Of a stretch of DNA of 55,465 nucleotides, positions 33,735 through 42,019 are shown one piece after another (position 1 is the stretch's first letter; the number at the start of each line of letters is the position of its first letter). The notes beneath the pieces are model-generated. The model was not told the DNA's origin. It saw nothing but the letters and a program-made list of their open reading frames with translations, and made no database searches. The DNA comes from an uncultured Bacteroidales bacterium (GTDB taxonomy: Bacteria > Bacteroidota > Bacteroidia > Bacteroidales > P3): contig CALDHX010000017.1 in the NCBI GenBank assembly GCA_937901525.1, positions 1-55,465 on the forward strand. The letters run 5' to 3'. The position numbers and the translations under genes were made by a program.

Positions 33735-34212
33735 TTTTCAAATCTTTTGAAGTTATAACTATTTTTTCTGGAACAAATTTAGAGACATCTCCATTAAAAG
33801 TCAATATTTCTCTAACCAAAGACGAACTTATAGCTGCATCATCAGGCTTTGTTAAAAGGAAAATCGTTTCTATTTCACTATCCAACTCTTGATTGATTCT
33901 TGCAATATTCCTTTCATACTGAAAGTCCACCGAATTTCTCAATCCTCTTAATATATATTTAGCTCCTATTTGCTTACAAAAATCAATAGTCAAAGAATTA
34001 AAAGTGCAAATCTCAATATTATCGTACCCCTCAAAGGTTTTTTTTATCCATTCAATTCTTTTTTCAAGAGAAAAAACCGAATTTTTTGCAGTATTACTAC
34101 CTATTGCGATAATAATTTTATCAAACATAGGCAAAGCTCTAAGCACAACCGATTCATGCCCCTTTGTTATAGGGTCAAAACTACCAGGAAATAAAGCTAT
34201 TCTTTCACTCAT
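33727..34212 (-). CDS. coaD: Phosphopantetheine adenylyltransferase
   Basis: 161 residues. The nucleotidyltransferase T-x-G-H motif is in GSFDPITKGH (10-19); YILRGLRNSVDFQYE and SSSLVREI complete the family pattern. Makes dephospho-CoA from phosphopantetheine and ATP. 4 nt after the outer-membrane protein gene and overlapping the flavin reductase start. Confidence 0.96.
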   Translation of the reverse strand: MSERIALFPGSFDPITKGHESVVLRALPMFDKIIIAIGSNTAKNSVFSLEKRIEWIKKTFEGYDNIEICTFNSLTIDFCKQIGAKYILRGLRNSVDFQYERNIARINQELDSEIETIFLLTKPDDAAISSSLVREILTFNGDVSKFVPEKIVITSKDLKNE

Positions 34213-34216
34213 AAAA

Positions 34217-34933
34217 CTAATAAGATGTTTTATTTATATTTCTATCCAACTGTTTACTACTTCTTTCGTTAATCATATAGAGAATTCTAAAACTCATATA
34301 ATTATTTCTAAAATCTCTTGACCAAGACCTAAAACCAGAACTTCCTGCCGGATAGCCATTGTAAAACCAAACATCTTCTCTTATTGGTGCAAGCGAATAT
34401 TGATAACGGAAACTAAACTTTATTTTTTCCCAAACGGTGAAACGAATATCAGCTACTATACTAAAATCATTTCTATTAAAAGCAGGTAAAATTCCATCAA
34501 CAGGACGTTCAAAAGATTCTATCACTTTATCGGGCAAACCCCAATCTTCCTTTATTTTAAACAAACGGCCATATTGTCCTCCCAAGCCAAAAGTCAATCC
34601 ACCTCTTACATCAACAAAATGAATCATAAGAGGAATATCCACATAATGTAAAGAAGTATTATATCTAAAAGGATCAAGACTTTCTTTTGCACCTCTTTGA
34701 GAATACAATAACTCTAAACTTGCTTGCCAACCCTCATTTGGTTTTCTCATATTAAAAGGTGCGATTATTCCAACCCCAGCCTGAGGAGAAATTTTAGAAT
34801 AACCAAAAACTTCATCACCATCTATTTGAGCAGTATTCACACCTGCAACAACGTATGCCTTTAACATTTGAGCCGAAGCCGAAAAACAAAACAACGAAAA
34901 GGCTAATATCAAAACAAATTTACGATAATTCAT
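34217..34933 (-). CDS. Outer-membrane beta-barrel protein (PorT/OMP_b-brl_2-like)
   Basis: 238 residues. The signal peptide (FVLILAFSLFCFSASAQ) is followed by alternating strands typical of a small barrel: KAYVVAGVNTAQIDGDEVFG, ISPQAGVGIIAPFN, ASLELLYSQRGAKE, YVDIPLMIHF and GLTFGLGGQYGRLF. The pattern fits the Bacteroidota porin-family domain that includes PorT, but nothing proves a type IX secretion role. It sits between tex and coaD with gaps of 4-8 nt. Confidence 0.8.
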   Translation of the reverse strand: MNYRKFVLILAFSLFCFSASAQMLKAYVVAGVNTAQIDGDEVFGYSKISPQAGVGIIAPFNMRKPNEGWQASLELLYSQRGAKESLDPFRYNTSLHYVDIPLMIHFVDVRGGLTFGLGGQYGRLFKIKEDWGLPDKVIESFERPVDGILPAFNRNDFSIVADIRFTVWEKIKFSFRYQYSLAPIREDVWFYNGYPAGSSGFRSWSRDFRNNYMSFRILYMINERSSKQLDRNINKTSY

Positions 34934-34941
34934 ATTCTTAT

Positions 34942-37023
34942 TTATAACATCATAGTTAATCCAACACGTTTTCTTTCCAAATCAACAGAAATAACCCTAA
35001 CAGTTACCCTTTGATTAATTGCTAATACATCACTTATTTCTCCTACAAAGTTTTCTGAAATCTGACTCTTATGAATCAAGCCACTAATATGCATTCCCAA
35101 ATCCACAAAAGCACCAAAAACAGTCATATTTGTAACAATTCCTTCTAAAATTTGTCCTTCTTTGATTTGCTCTAAATCATCAATACCCTTATTTAACGAG
35201 ATTTCTTCAAATTTATTACGAATATCTCTTGAAGGTTTATCCAATTCATTTAGAATATCTATCAAAGTGTGTAATCCACAATTACCATCTATATATTGAT
35301 ATAGATTTAAATCCTCTCTTTTTGATGAATCCTCTATTAATTCCTTAACACTACAACCAACGTCCTTTGCCATTTGCTCTACAATGCCATATCTTTCAGG
35401 GTGAACAGAGGTATTATCCAAAGGATTTTCTCCTTGACGTATTCTAAGAAAGCCTGCCGATTGTTCAAAAGCCTTTTCTCCAAAGCGTTTCACTTTTAGC
35501 AATTCTTTTCTTGAAGAAAATCCACCATATTCATTACGATAATCAACAATATTCTTTGCAAGACTTGGTCCAATGCCAGAAACATAGGACAATAACTGAC
35601 AACTTGCAGTATTGAGCTCAACTCCAACTTGATTTACACAACTTTCAACTGTTTGTTGCAGACTTTCTTGCAAAAGAGTCTGATTAACATCGTGTTGATA
35701 TTGTCCTACACCAATTGATTTTGGCTCAATTTTAACTAATTCTGCCAAAGGGTCTTGCATTCTTCTTCCAATGCTAACCGCACCTCTTACTGTAATGTCA
35801 TAATTGCCTAATTCTTCTCTTGCAAGTTCTGAGGCTGAATAAACCGATGCACCATTTTCATTAACAAGACTAATGATTATCTCTTTTTCAAAGTCAATCC
35901 CTCTAACAAACTCTTCGGCTTCTTTTGAGCCTGTTCCATTTCCTATTGCAATTGCCTCAATATCATAAGTCTTTACAAAATATATCAATATACGTTGTGA
36001 TTCAGTTGGATTTTTTTGAGGAAAGATAACTTCGTGAGAAAGCAATCTTCCATTGGCATTTAGACACGCTACCTTACAACCTGTTCTTATACCAGGGTCA
36101 ATTGCTAATACTCTTTTTTCTCCAAGGGGTGAAGCCATTAAAAGTTGGCGTAAATTCTTAGAAAACACTTGTATTGCTTTTTCATCGGCCTTTTCTTTAA
36201 GTAAAGCTCTAAATTCATTTTCTATTGAAGGAGCTAAAAGCCTTTTATACGCATCTTCACAAGCATATAACTTTTGCTGACTTGTTGGATTGTCTCTTTT
36301 TATAAATCCTTTCGTAAGATATTCTATTGCATAATAGTCTTCTTCTGGCGAAAACGATACGTTTAATTCTCCTTCTGACTCTGCTCTAAAAAGAGCTAAT
36401 ATTCTATGACTTGGAGCTGTGAATGCTTGTTGTTTTATACCAAGTAATTCCTCGTATTTAGAGTTTTTCTTATAACCTTTGGCCTTTGAGGTTTTTATTA
36501 CGGCATTTCTCTTGAAATAATTACGCATCTTTTGACGCGATACACTACTTTCGCTAACCCATTCTGCAACAATATCTCTCGCACCTTGCAATTCACTATC
36601 AGTAAAGTTGGCAAGAGAAATATTTCTTTCACCAGCAATAGCCAATGCAAGAGTTTCCAACCCTCTTTCCTTAGCAATAGTTGCTCTTGTACGTCTTTTT
36701 GGTTTATAAGGCAAATAAAAATCCTCTAAATCTGTAATATTATCTATTGTTTCTAATTTTTCCTTTAATTCTTCGGTTAATAAACCTTGACTTTCTATAC
36801 TATTAAGAACAACTTCTTTACGAGCAAAAAAAGTTTTAGCTTTTTTAAGAGTATTTACAATAGAATTGATTCTCACCTCGTCCAAACCACCTGTCAATTC
36901 TTTTCTATATCTTGCAATAAACGCAACCGTACAACCATCTTCTATTAACTTAATTGTGTTTTCAACATCTGTTGCGTTTAACATCAGTTTTTCTGAAACG
37001 TATTTACTATATTTTTCTATCAT
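34942..37023 (-). CDS. tex: Transcription accessory protein Tex
   Basis: 693 residues. N-terminal helical domain, then the YqgF-like RNase H fold (VLAIDPGIRTGCKVACLNA), the helix-hairpin-helix pair (LLSYVSGIGPSLAKNIVDYR, GGFSSRKELLKVKRFGEKAF) and a C-terminal S1 RNA-binding domain (GQILEGIVTNMTVFGAFVDL). Binds RNA and affects transcription; conserved and cytoplasmic. Its ATG overlaps the trmH stop (ATGA). Confidence 0.95.
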   Translation of the reverse strand: MIEKYSKYVSEKLMLNATDVENTIKLIEDGCTVAFIARYRKELTGGLDEVRINSIVNTLKKAKTFFARKEVVLNSIESQGLLTEELKEKLETIDNITDLEDFYLPYKPKRRTRATIAKERGLETLALAIAGERNISLANFTDSELQGARDIVAEWVSESSVSRQKMRNYFKRNAVIKTSKAKGYKKNSKYEELLGIKQQAFTAPSHRILALFRAESEGELNVSFSPEEDYYAIEYLTKGFIKRDNPTSQQKLYACEDAYKRLLAPSIENEFRALLKEKADEKAIQVFSKNLRQLLMASPLGEKRVLAIDPGIRTGCKVACLNANGRLLSHEVIFPQKNPTESQRILIYFVKTYDIEAIAIGNGTGSKEAEEFVRGIDFEKEIIISLVNENGASVYSASELAREELGNYDITVRGAVSIGRRMQDPLAELVKIEPKSIGVGQYQHDVNQTLLQESLQQTVESCVNQVGVELNTASCQLLSYVSGIGPSLAKNIVDYRNEYGGFSSRKELLKVKRFGEKAFEQSAGFLRIRQGENPLDNTSVHPERYGIVEQMAKDVGCSVKELIEDSSKREDLNLYQYIDGNCGLHTLIDILNELDKPSRDIRNKFEEISLNKGIDDLEQIKEGQILEGIVTNMTVFGAFVDLGMHISGLIHKSQISENFVGEISDVLAINQRVTVRVISVDLERKRVGLTMML

Positions 37024-37727
37024 TTTATTGAAAACAATCTTTTCATTAATTCTTTTTCTATCATATCACTTCTTCTAATAGTGCGTTTTGCCCATTTAAT
37101 AAGAGTTTCTATTCGTCTGTCGGCAGAAAGGTGATAGTCAACGCCACTTTTTCTTAATCTATCTGTAAGATTATACATACAAATTGCAGCAGAGACCGAT
37201 ATGTTGAAACTTTCTGTAAATCCATACATTGGAATTTTCATATACATATCTGCATTCTCTATTAAATCCGAAGAAAGTCCCTCAACCTCATTACCAAAGA
37301 CTATTGCCATTTTTTCTTTTACGTCCAAATCAGGCAAATACACATCTTTTTCATGAGGAAGCGTTGCAACAATTTTATAACCCTGAGATTTGAGTTTATT
37401 TATGCAATCAAGAGTGTTGTTTTCTTTACGATTGTAACGATGAAGGTCGATCCATTGACTTGAACCCAAAGCAACATCGGGATTTATCTGATAAGTATTG
37501 TTGTTTTCTATAACATGCACTTGCTGAATGCCCACACAATCGCACGTTCTTAAAACAGCAGAAGCATTTTGTGATTGATATATATTTTCAACTACTACAC
37601 ATTGCATATCAGTTCTTTCCTCTATTACTTTCTCAAAAAGAGAAACTCTTTCAGGGGAAATCATTTCACAAAGCTCTTTGTAGTATATTTGTTTTTGTTC
37701 AAAGGATAATTTTTCTAAATAATTCAT
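37020..37727 (-). CDS. TrmH-family (SpoU) RNA 2'-O-methyltransferase
   Basis: 235 residues from the ATG at 37727. The longer reading frame to 37820 passes through the -7 element and repeat array G. SpoU motifs: VVVENIYQSQNASAVLRTCD, MAIVFGNEVEGLSSDLIENA and IPMYGFTESFNISVSAAICM. The knotted fold methylates ribose of tRNA or rRNA; closeness to TrmH (tRNA Gm18) is likely from the length and C-terminal extension. First gene of a five-gene operon. Confidence 0.9.
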   Translation of the reverse strand: MNYLEKLSFEQKQIYYKELCEMISPERVSLFEKVIEERTDMQCVVVENIYQSQNASAVLRTCDCVGIQQVHVIENNNTYQINPDVALGSSQWIDLHRYNRKENNTLDCINKLKSQGYKIVATLPHEKDVYLPDLDVKEKMAIVFGNEVEGLSSDLIENADMYMKIPMYGFTESFNISVSAAICMYNLTDRLRKSGVDYHLSADRRIETLIKWAKRTIRRSDMIEKELMKRLFSIK

Positions 37728-37757
37728 TGCAAAAAACGATTTAAACGTTCGGTTTTG

Positions 37758-37765
37758 CAAATCTA
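37758..37765 (-). promoter_or_regulatory. -7 element of the trmH-tex operon
   Basis: Minus-strand TAGATTTG, 30 nt before the ATG at 37727, at the edge of repeat array G. Confidence 0.4.
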
Positions 37766-37846
37766 AGAAAAAATATTTTTTTTCTTTGTTTTTTTTAAAT
37801 TTTTCTTTGATTTTTTTCAAAAAAACAAAGAAAAAATAAAGGCCGT
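37763..37846. repeat. 21-bp phased repeat array G
   Basis: Units begin at 37763 (CTAAG), 37784 (CTTTG), 37805 (CTTTG) and 37826 (CAAAG), each exactly 21 nt apart, with an orientation change at the last. The array lies between the serA terminator and the trmH promoter. Confidence 0.8.
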
Positions 37847-37873
37847 CTAATCATTAAAATTAGACGACCTTTA
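37834..37873 (-). terminator. serA terminator
   Basis: TAAAGG-C-CGTCTAAT / ATTAGACG-A-CCTTTA, read on the minus strand and followed by TTTATTTTTTC. One internal mismatch. Confidence 0.75.
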
Positions 37874-37896
37874 CTTGTTTTGGAATATCTTAAATC

Positions 37897-38817
37897 CTAT
37901 TTATTAACTTGGAATTTTGTTACTCCGTTTTTGATGAAATCAACAATTTGATTAGCTGCTGCTAAACCTGCATTTAAGTTTGCTTCTGCTGTTTGTGCAC
38001 CCATTTTCTTAGGAGTTGCAAAATAACGAGGAGCAAATGCTGCTAATTCATCATTATTTCCTGCTGCTATGTCAGTAACGTATTTGAAATCTGTACGTTC
38101 TGCTAACAATTTAGCCATATCAGCTTCGTTTATAACTTCTTTTCTTGCAGTGTTTACTAAGCAAGCACCTTTTGGCATTTTTGAAAGAAGTTCGTAGTTG
38201 ATAGAATTCTTTGTTTGTTCGTTTGCAGGAATGTGTAAAGAAACGTAATCGCAGTTAGAATAAAGTTCTTCTATTGTTGCAGCAGGTTTAACGCCTTCTT
38301 CTTGCATTTTTTCAGCAGGAACAAATGGGTCAAACGCCCAAACTTCCATTCCCATTGCTTTTGCTTTTTCAGCAACCAAACGACCAACGTTTCCGTATGC
38401 GTGAATACCAACTTTTTTGCCTTTTAATTCGCTTCCTGTTGCAGGAGTGAATGTAGTTCTTGCCATATAAATCATCATACCCAAAGCTAATTCAGCTACA
38501 GCGTTTGAGTTTTGGCCAGGAGTGTTCATTGCAACGATTCCTTTTGCAGTACAAGCTTCAAGATCTAAGTTATCAAATCCAGCACCTGCACGAACTACTA
38601 TTTTTAAGTTCTTAGCGTGGTCAATAACTTCTTTTGTAACTTTGTCAGAACGTACGATTAAAGCATCTACATCAGCAACTGCTGCATAGAAATCATTTAC
38701 ATCTGTGTATTTTTCTAAAAGAGCTAATTCAAAACCAGCATCTTCTGTTATTTTTCTTATTCCGTCAACAGCAGCCTTTGCGAAAGGTTTGTCTGTTGCT
38801 ACTAATACTTTTGTCAT
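37897..38817 (-). CDS. serA: D-3-phosphoglycerate dehydrogenase, short form
   Basis: 306 residues. Rossmann motif in KKVGIHAYGNVGRLVAEKAK; substrate and catalytic parts in IVRAGAGFDNLDLEACTAKG and VNTARKEVINE. No C-terminal ACT domain, so serine feedback through that domain is absent. First step of serine synthesis. Second gene of serC-serA (17-nt gap); strong terminator downstream. Confidence 0.94.
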   Translation of the reverse strand: MTKVLVATDKPFAKAAVDGIRKITEDAGFELALLEKYTDVNDFYAAVADVDALIVRSDKVTKEVIDHAKNLKIVVRAGAGFDNLDLEACTAKGIVAMNTPGQNSNAVAELALGMMIYMARTTFTPATGSELKGKKVGIHAYGNVGRLVAEKAKAMGMEVWAFDPFVPAEKMQEEGVKPAATIEELYSNCDYVSLHIPANEQTKNSINYELLSKMPKGACLVNTARKEVINEADMAKLLAERTDFKYVTDIAAGNNDELAAFAPRYFATPKKMGAQTAEANLNAGLAAANQIVDFIKNGVTKFQVNK

Positions 38818-38834
38818 TGCTTTATTTTTTAAGA

Positions 38835-39923
38835 TTAAGCGTTTAATTTTTCAAATTCTTGCATGCAAGCAACTAATGCTTTTACTGATTCAACAGGGCA
38901 AGCATTGTAGATAGAAGCACGGAAACCACCAACTGAACGGTGTCCTTTAATACCTATCATACCTCTTTCTTTTGCAAATGCCATGAAAGCGTCTTGTTTA
39001 TCTTCGTAACCTGGTGCCATAACGAAGCAAACGTTCATTATTGAACGGTCTTCTTTTTCAGCTGTTCCAACGAACATTTTATTTCTGTCGATTTCGTTGT
39101 ATAATAATTCAGCTTTTTCAAGGTTTACTTTGTGCATTCCTTCTAATCCACCCATTTCTTCTTTAACCCATTTCAAAGTTTCGTGCATTACGAAGATAGG
39201 GAATACAGGAGGAGTGTTGAACATTGATTTGTTTTTCTTTTCTTCTCCAATGTGTGTACGATAGTCAACCATTGTTTGAAGTTTTCTTTCAACTTTTCCT
39301 AATATGTCTTTTCTTACGATAACGAAAGTAACACCTGCAGGACCAACGTTCTTTTGTGCTCCACCATAGATAAGAGCGTATTTTGTAATATCAACAGGTC
39401 TTGACATAATGTCAGAAGACATATCAGCTACCAATGGAACAGGACAATCCATATCATATTTTATTTCTGTACCATAAATAGTGTTGTTTGTAGTGATGTG
39501 GAAATAATCAACATCTGTTGGGATTGTGTATCCTTTTGGTATATATGAGTAAGTTTTGTCTTCTGAAGATGCAACAACTTCTACTTCTCCGTAGAATTTA
39601 GCTTCTTTTACTGCTTTTTTTGCCCAAACACCTGTTTGAAGGTAAGCAGCTTTTTTGTTTAAAAGGTTAGCTGCAACGTGGAAGAATTGAGTTGAAGCTC
39701 CACCACCTAAGAATAATACTTCGTAGTTATCAGGAATGTTTAATAAATCTCTCCATAATTGTTCTGTTTCAGCCATTATTCTTTCCCAACCTGGTGTACG
39801 GTGAGAGATTTCTAAGATACCAACTCCTGTGTTGTCGAAGTTTCTAATTGCTTCTATTGCAGATTCAACTGCTTGTCTTGGTAAAACGCAAGGACCTGCG
39901 TTAAAGTTATGTACTTGTGCCAT
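38835..39923 (-). CDS. serC: Phosphoserine aminotransferase
   Basis: 362 residues. PLP lysine K191 lies in YGGAQKNVGPAGVTF; the N-terminus HNFNAGPCVLPRQAVESAI and the FLGGGASTQF motif are typical. Converts 3-phosphohydroxypyruvate to phosphoserine, directly after SerA in the pathway. Promoter at 39978-40007 (minus strand) with a near-consensus fit. Confidence 0.96.
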   Translation of the reverse strand: MAQVHNFNAGPCVLPRQAVESAIEAIRNFDNTGVGILEISHRTPGWERIMAETEQLWRDLLNIPDNYEVLFLGGGASTQFFHVAANLLNKKAAYLQTGVWAKKAVKEAKFYGEVEVVASSEDKTYSYIPKGYTIPTDVDYFHITTNNTIYGTEIKYDMDCPVPLVADMSSDIMSRPVDITKYALIYGGAQKNVGPAGVTFVIVRKDILGKVERKLQTMVDYRTHIGEEKKNKSMFNTPPVFPIFVMHETLKWVKEEMGGLEGMHKVNLEKAELLYNEIDRNKMFVGTAEKEDRSIMNVCFVMAPGYEDKQDAFMAFAKERGMIGIKGHRSVGGFRASIYNACPVESVKALVACMQEFEKLNA

Positions 39924-39977
39924 GTCTGTTTGTTTTTTTAATATTTTACAATGTTTTTTTCTTTAATATATTGCTTG

Positions 39978-40007
39978 CAAAGATACTTTAATTTTTCGTA
40001 TTGACAA
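39978..40007 (-). promoter_or_regulatory. serC-serA promoter
   Basis: Minus-strand TTG (40007-40005), 19 nt, TATCTTTG (39985-39978), giving a leader of about 50 nt. Diverges from the GNAT promoter. Confidence 0.65.
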
Positions 40008-40014
40008 TCAATTA

Positions 40015-40047
40015 TTTGTTTTTTCTTTGTTTTTTTTCATAACTTTG
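40015..40047 (+). promoter_or_regulatory. Promoter of the GNAT gene
   Basis: TTTG at 40015-40018, 21 nt, TAACTTTG at 40040-40047; 38 nt before the ATG at 40086. It overlaps the divergent serC promoter region back to back. Confidence 0.5.
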
Positions 40048-40085
40048 TAATTTGAATAGTTAAATATTTTAAATACACATATATT

Positions 40086-40571
40086 ATGGTAGAAATTAGA
40101 TATGCTTCACGCAAAGATGTTTCTGTGATTTTACAATTCATAAAAGAGCTTGCTGAATATGAAAAAGAACCTCTTGCAGTAGAAGCAACAGAAGCAATTT
40201 TGGAAGAAAGTATTTTTGATAAAAAGCAAGCAAAGGTAATATTACTTGAAGAAAATGGTGAAAGCGTAGGATTTGCTTTATATTTCTTTAATTTTTCTAC
40301 TTGGAGGGGAAAAGCAGGTCTTTACTTAGAGGATTTATATGTAAGACCTCAATATAGAGGAAAAGGATATGGTAAAATGTTGCTATCATATTTAGCAAAA
40401 CAAGCAGTAGAACTAGGTTGTCCTCGCTTTGAATGGATAGTATTGGATTGGAATAAGCCTTCAATAGACTTTTATAAAGCAATGGGAGCAAAGCCTTTGG
40501 ACGAGTGGACAGTGTTTCGCTTGGAAAATCAAGAGCTTAAAAATTTGGCAAGCAAGTATAAGGAAAGTTAA
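40086..40571 (+). CDS. GNAT-family N-acetyltransferase (diamine acetyltransferase-like)
   Basis: 161 residues. Acetyl-CoA motif A is YVRPQYRGKGYGKMLLSYL; GLYLEDLYV and EWIVLDWNKPSIDFYKAMGA are very close to the spermidine/diamine acetyltransferase branch. The acceptor is not certain. Its stop overlaps the stop of the converging DUF5723 gene by 4 nt. Confidence 0.9.
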   Translation: MVEIRYASRKDVSVILQFIKELAEYEKEPLAVEATEAILEESIFDKKQAKVILLEENGESVGFALYFFNFSTWRGKAGLYLEDLYVRPQYRGKGYGKMLLSYLAKQAVELGCPRFEWIVLDWNKPSIDFYKAMGAKPLDEWTVFRLENQELKNLASKYKES

Positions 40572-41995
40572 TTAAGCTTTTCTTTTTGCCAATAGTTGTG
40601 TTTTCCAATAGAAAAATTGAGTCCAAAGAACAAATCAAGACCGTTGAAATCCGCAACATTGAAATCTTTATTTGTATGTAGATTTCCTCCTACGTAAATT
40701 TGACCTGGACCTATTTTTAGACTGATTAAAGCACTTGGATTAAACAAGTTTTCTTTTCTAAACATATTTCCGAAACTTAAAGAAAGAAGTTTTGTATGTA
40801 GGGAATAGAAAAGAGAAATATGAGTATCGTAAATTGCGTTGTTTTTCATTTTGGTGCTAAATAAAGCATGAAGATAATTTACCTTTCCAAAATTATAGGT
40901 TGCACCAAAGTAAAGTTTTGCAGGTAAAGAGGTAGAATAGGAGTTTAAGGCATAGGAATTAATATCTAAGGCATAGGTTAAACTATCAACAAGAGAATTT
41001 AATTGATTTTCAAAATTAGTTTCAATACTATCAATATTAGATGTAATACCATCAAATACGATTTGTTCAAAAGGTTTATTGTTTCTAATTTGAGAAGCGT
41101 TAGTATTCCAATTAAAAATACTAAATATATCAACGGCACTTATGCTTAATTCTAAATTGTTGAATAATCTATAACTCGCACCTAAGTCAAAAGAAACTCC
41201 AAGGTTGTTAATACCATTAGAAATTATTTCATTTATGTTTTGAGACATTAGAAAATCTACATTTGCGTTTTCTGTTAAAAGAGAATTTATGTTTATATTT
41301 CCTAATATGTTAGATGTTAAAATATCTATTTCACCATGAGCAGAAATTCTTTCAGAATCGTCAAATTGTATTTCAAGATTTGCATCATTAGTGTGAATAT
41401 TTGCTAATCCAAGTAAAAGCTTTGCCTTTGCACCAACGTGTAATCTGTCGGTTATTTGACGAGAATACCCAAAAGCGTTGCAGATGTAAGCGTCTAATTC
41501 TAATAAATGTCCATCAAGAAGACGAATATTTCCATTTTCGGCTCTACTTCCATCTAAAATAAAATCGAAAATGCCTTTTGAAAAGTTGAAACGGGTATCA
41601 ACAATCAAAGATAAATCATAATTGAAGTAGTTTTTCCCACTCTTAAAACCAAATCCAAATAAATCCATATCGTAATTAAAACTTACGAAATTATTATCGC
41701 TTAAAGTATTGCGAAAATTCTCCAAATCAAGTTGTAGAGAATCGTTGTAGATTGGGTGTTTGTGAATCAAATCGTGATAAGAAAAACCAGAAGTGTGTAT
41801 TCCTATATCAGTTCTTCCAAGTAATAGAGAGAAATAAAAGTTGTTGTTTGGTGTAATTGCAGGATTAAACTGAGTAACCTGTGGGGCTTCTCTTAGAAAG
41901 TAAAGAATTTCTTTTTGGGCAAATGATTTAGCTCCCAAAAATGTATATAAACAAATAACTAAAATGTATATTATTTTTGAATTATGCTTTTTCAT
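40568..41995 (-). CDS. DUF5723 outer-membrane barrel protein
   Basis: 475 residues. Signal peptide (IIYILVICLYTFLGAKSFAQ), then LYFLREAPQVTQFNPAITPN, the recognisable DUF5723 opening, and repeated amphipathic strands (FNYDLSLIVDTRFN, LGVSFDLGASYRLFNNLELS, KLYFGATYNFGKVNY) ending in a GLNFSIGKH strand. Resembles PorV/FadL-like barrels in layout. Paired with the lipoprotein gene 24 nt upstream. Function unknown. Confidence 0.8.
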   Translation of the reverse strand: MKKHNSKIIYILVICLYTFLGAKSFAQKEILYFLREAPQVTQFNPAITPNNNFYFSLLLGRTDIGIHTSGFSYHDLIHKHPIYNDSLQLDLENFRNTLSDNNFVSFNYDMDLFGFGFKSGKNYFNYDLSLIVDTRFNFSKGIFDFILDGSRAENGNIRLLDGHLLELDAYICNAFGYSRQITDRLHVGAKAKLLLGLANIHTNDANLEIQFDDSERISAHGEIDILTSNILGNININSLLTENANVDFLMSQNINEIISNGINNLGVSFDLGASYRLFNNLELSISAVDIFSIFNWNTNASQIRNNKPFEQIVFDGITSNIDSIETNFENQLNSLVDSLTYALDINSYALNSYSTSLPAKLYFGATYNFGKVNYLHALFSTKMKNNAIYDTHISLFYSLHTKLLSLSFGNMFRKENLFNPSALISLKIGPGQIYVGGNLHTNKDFNVADFNGLDLFFGLNFSIGKHNYWQKEKLN

Positions 41996-42019
41996 AAAAT
42001 TATTGTTTTTGTTTGGTTA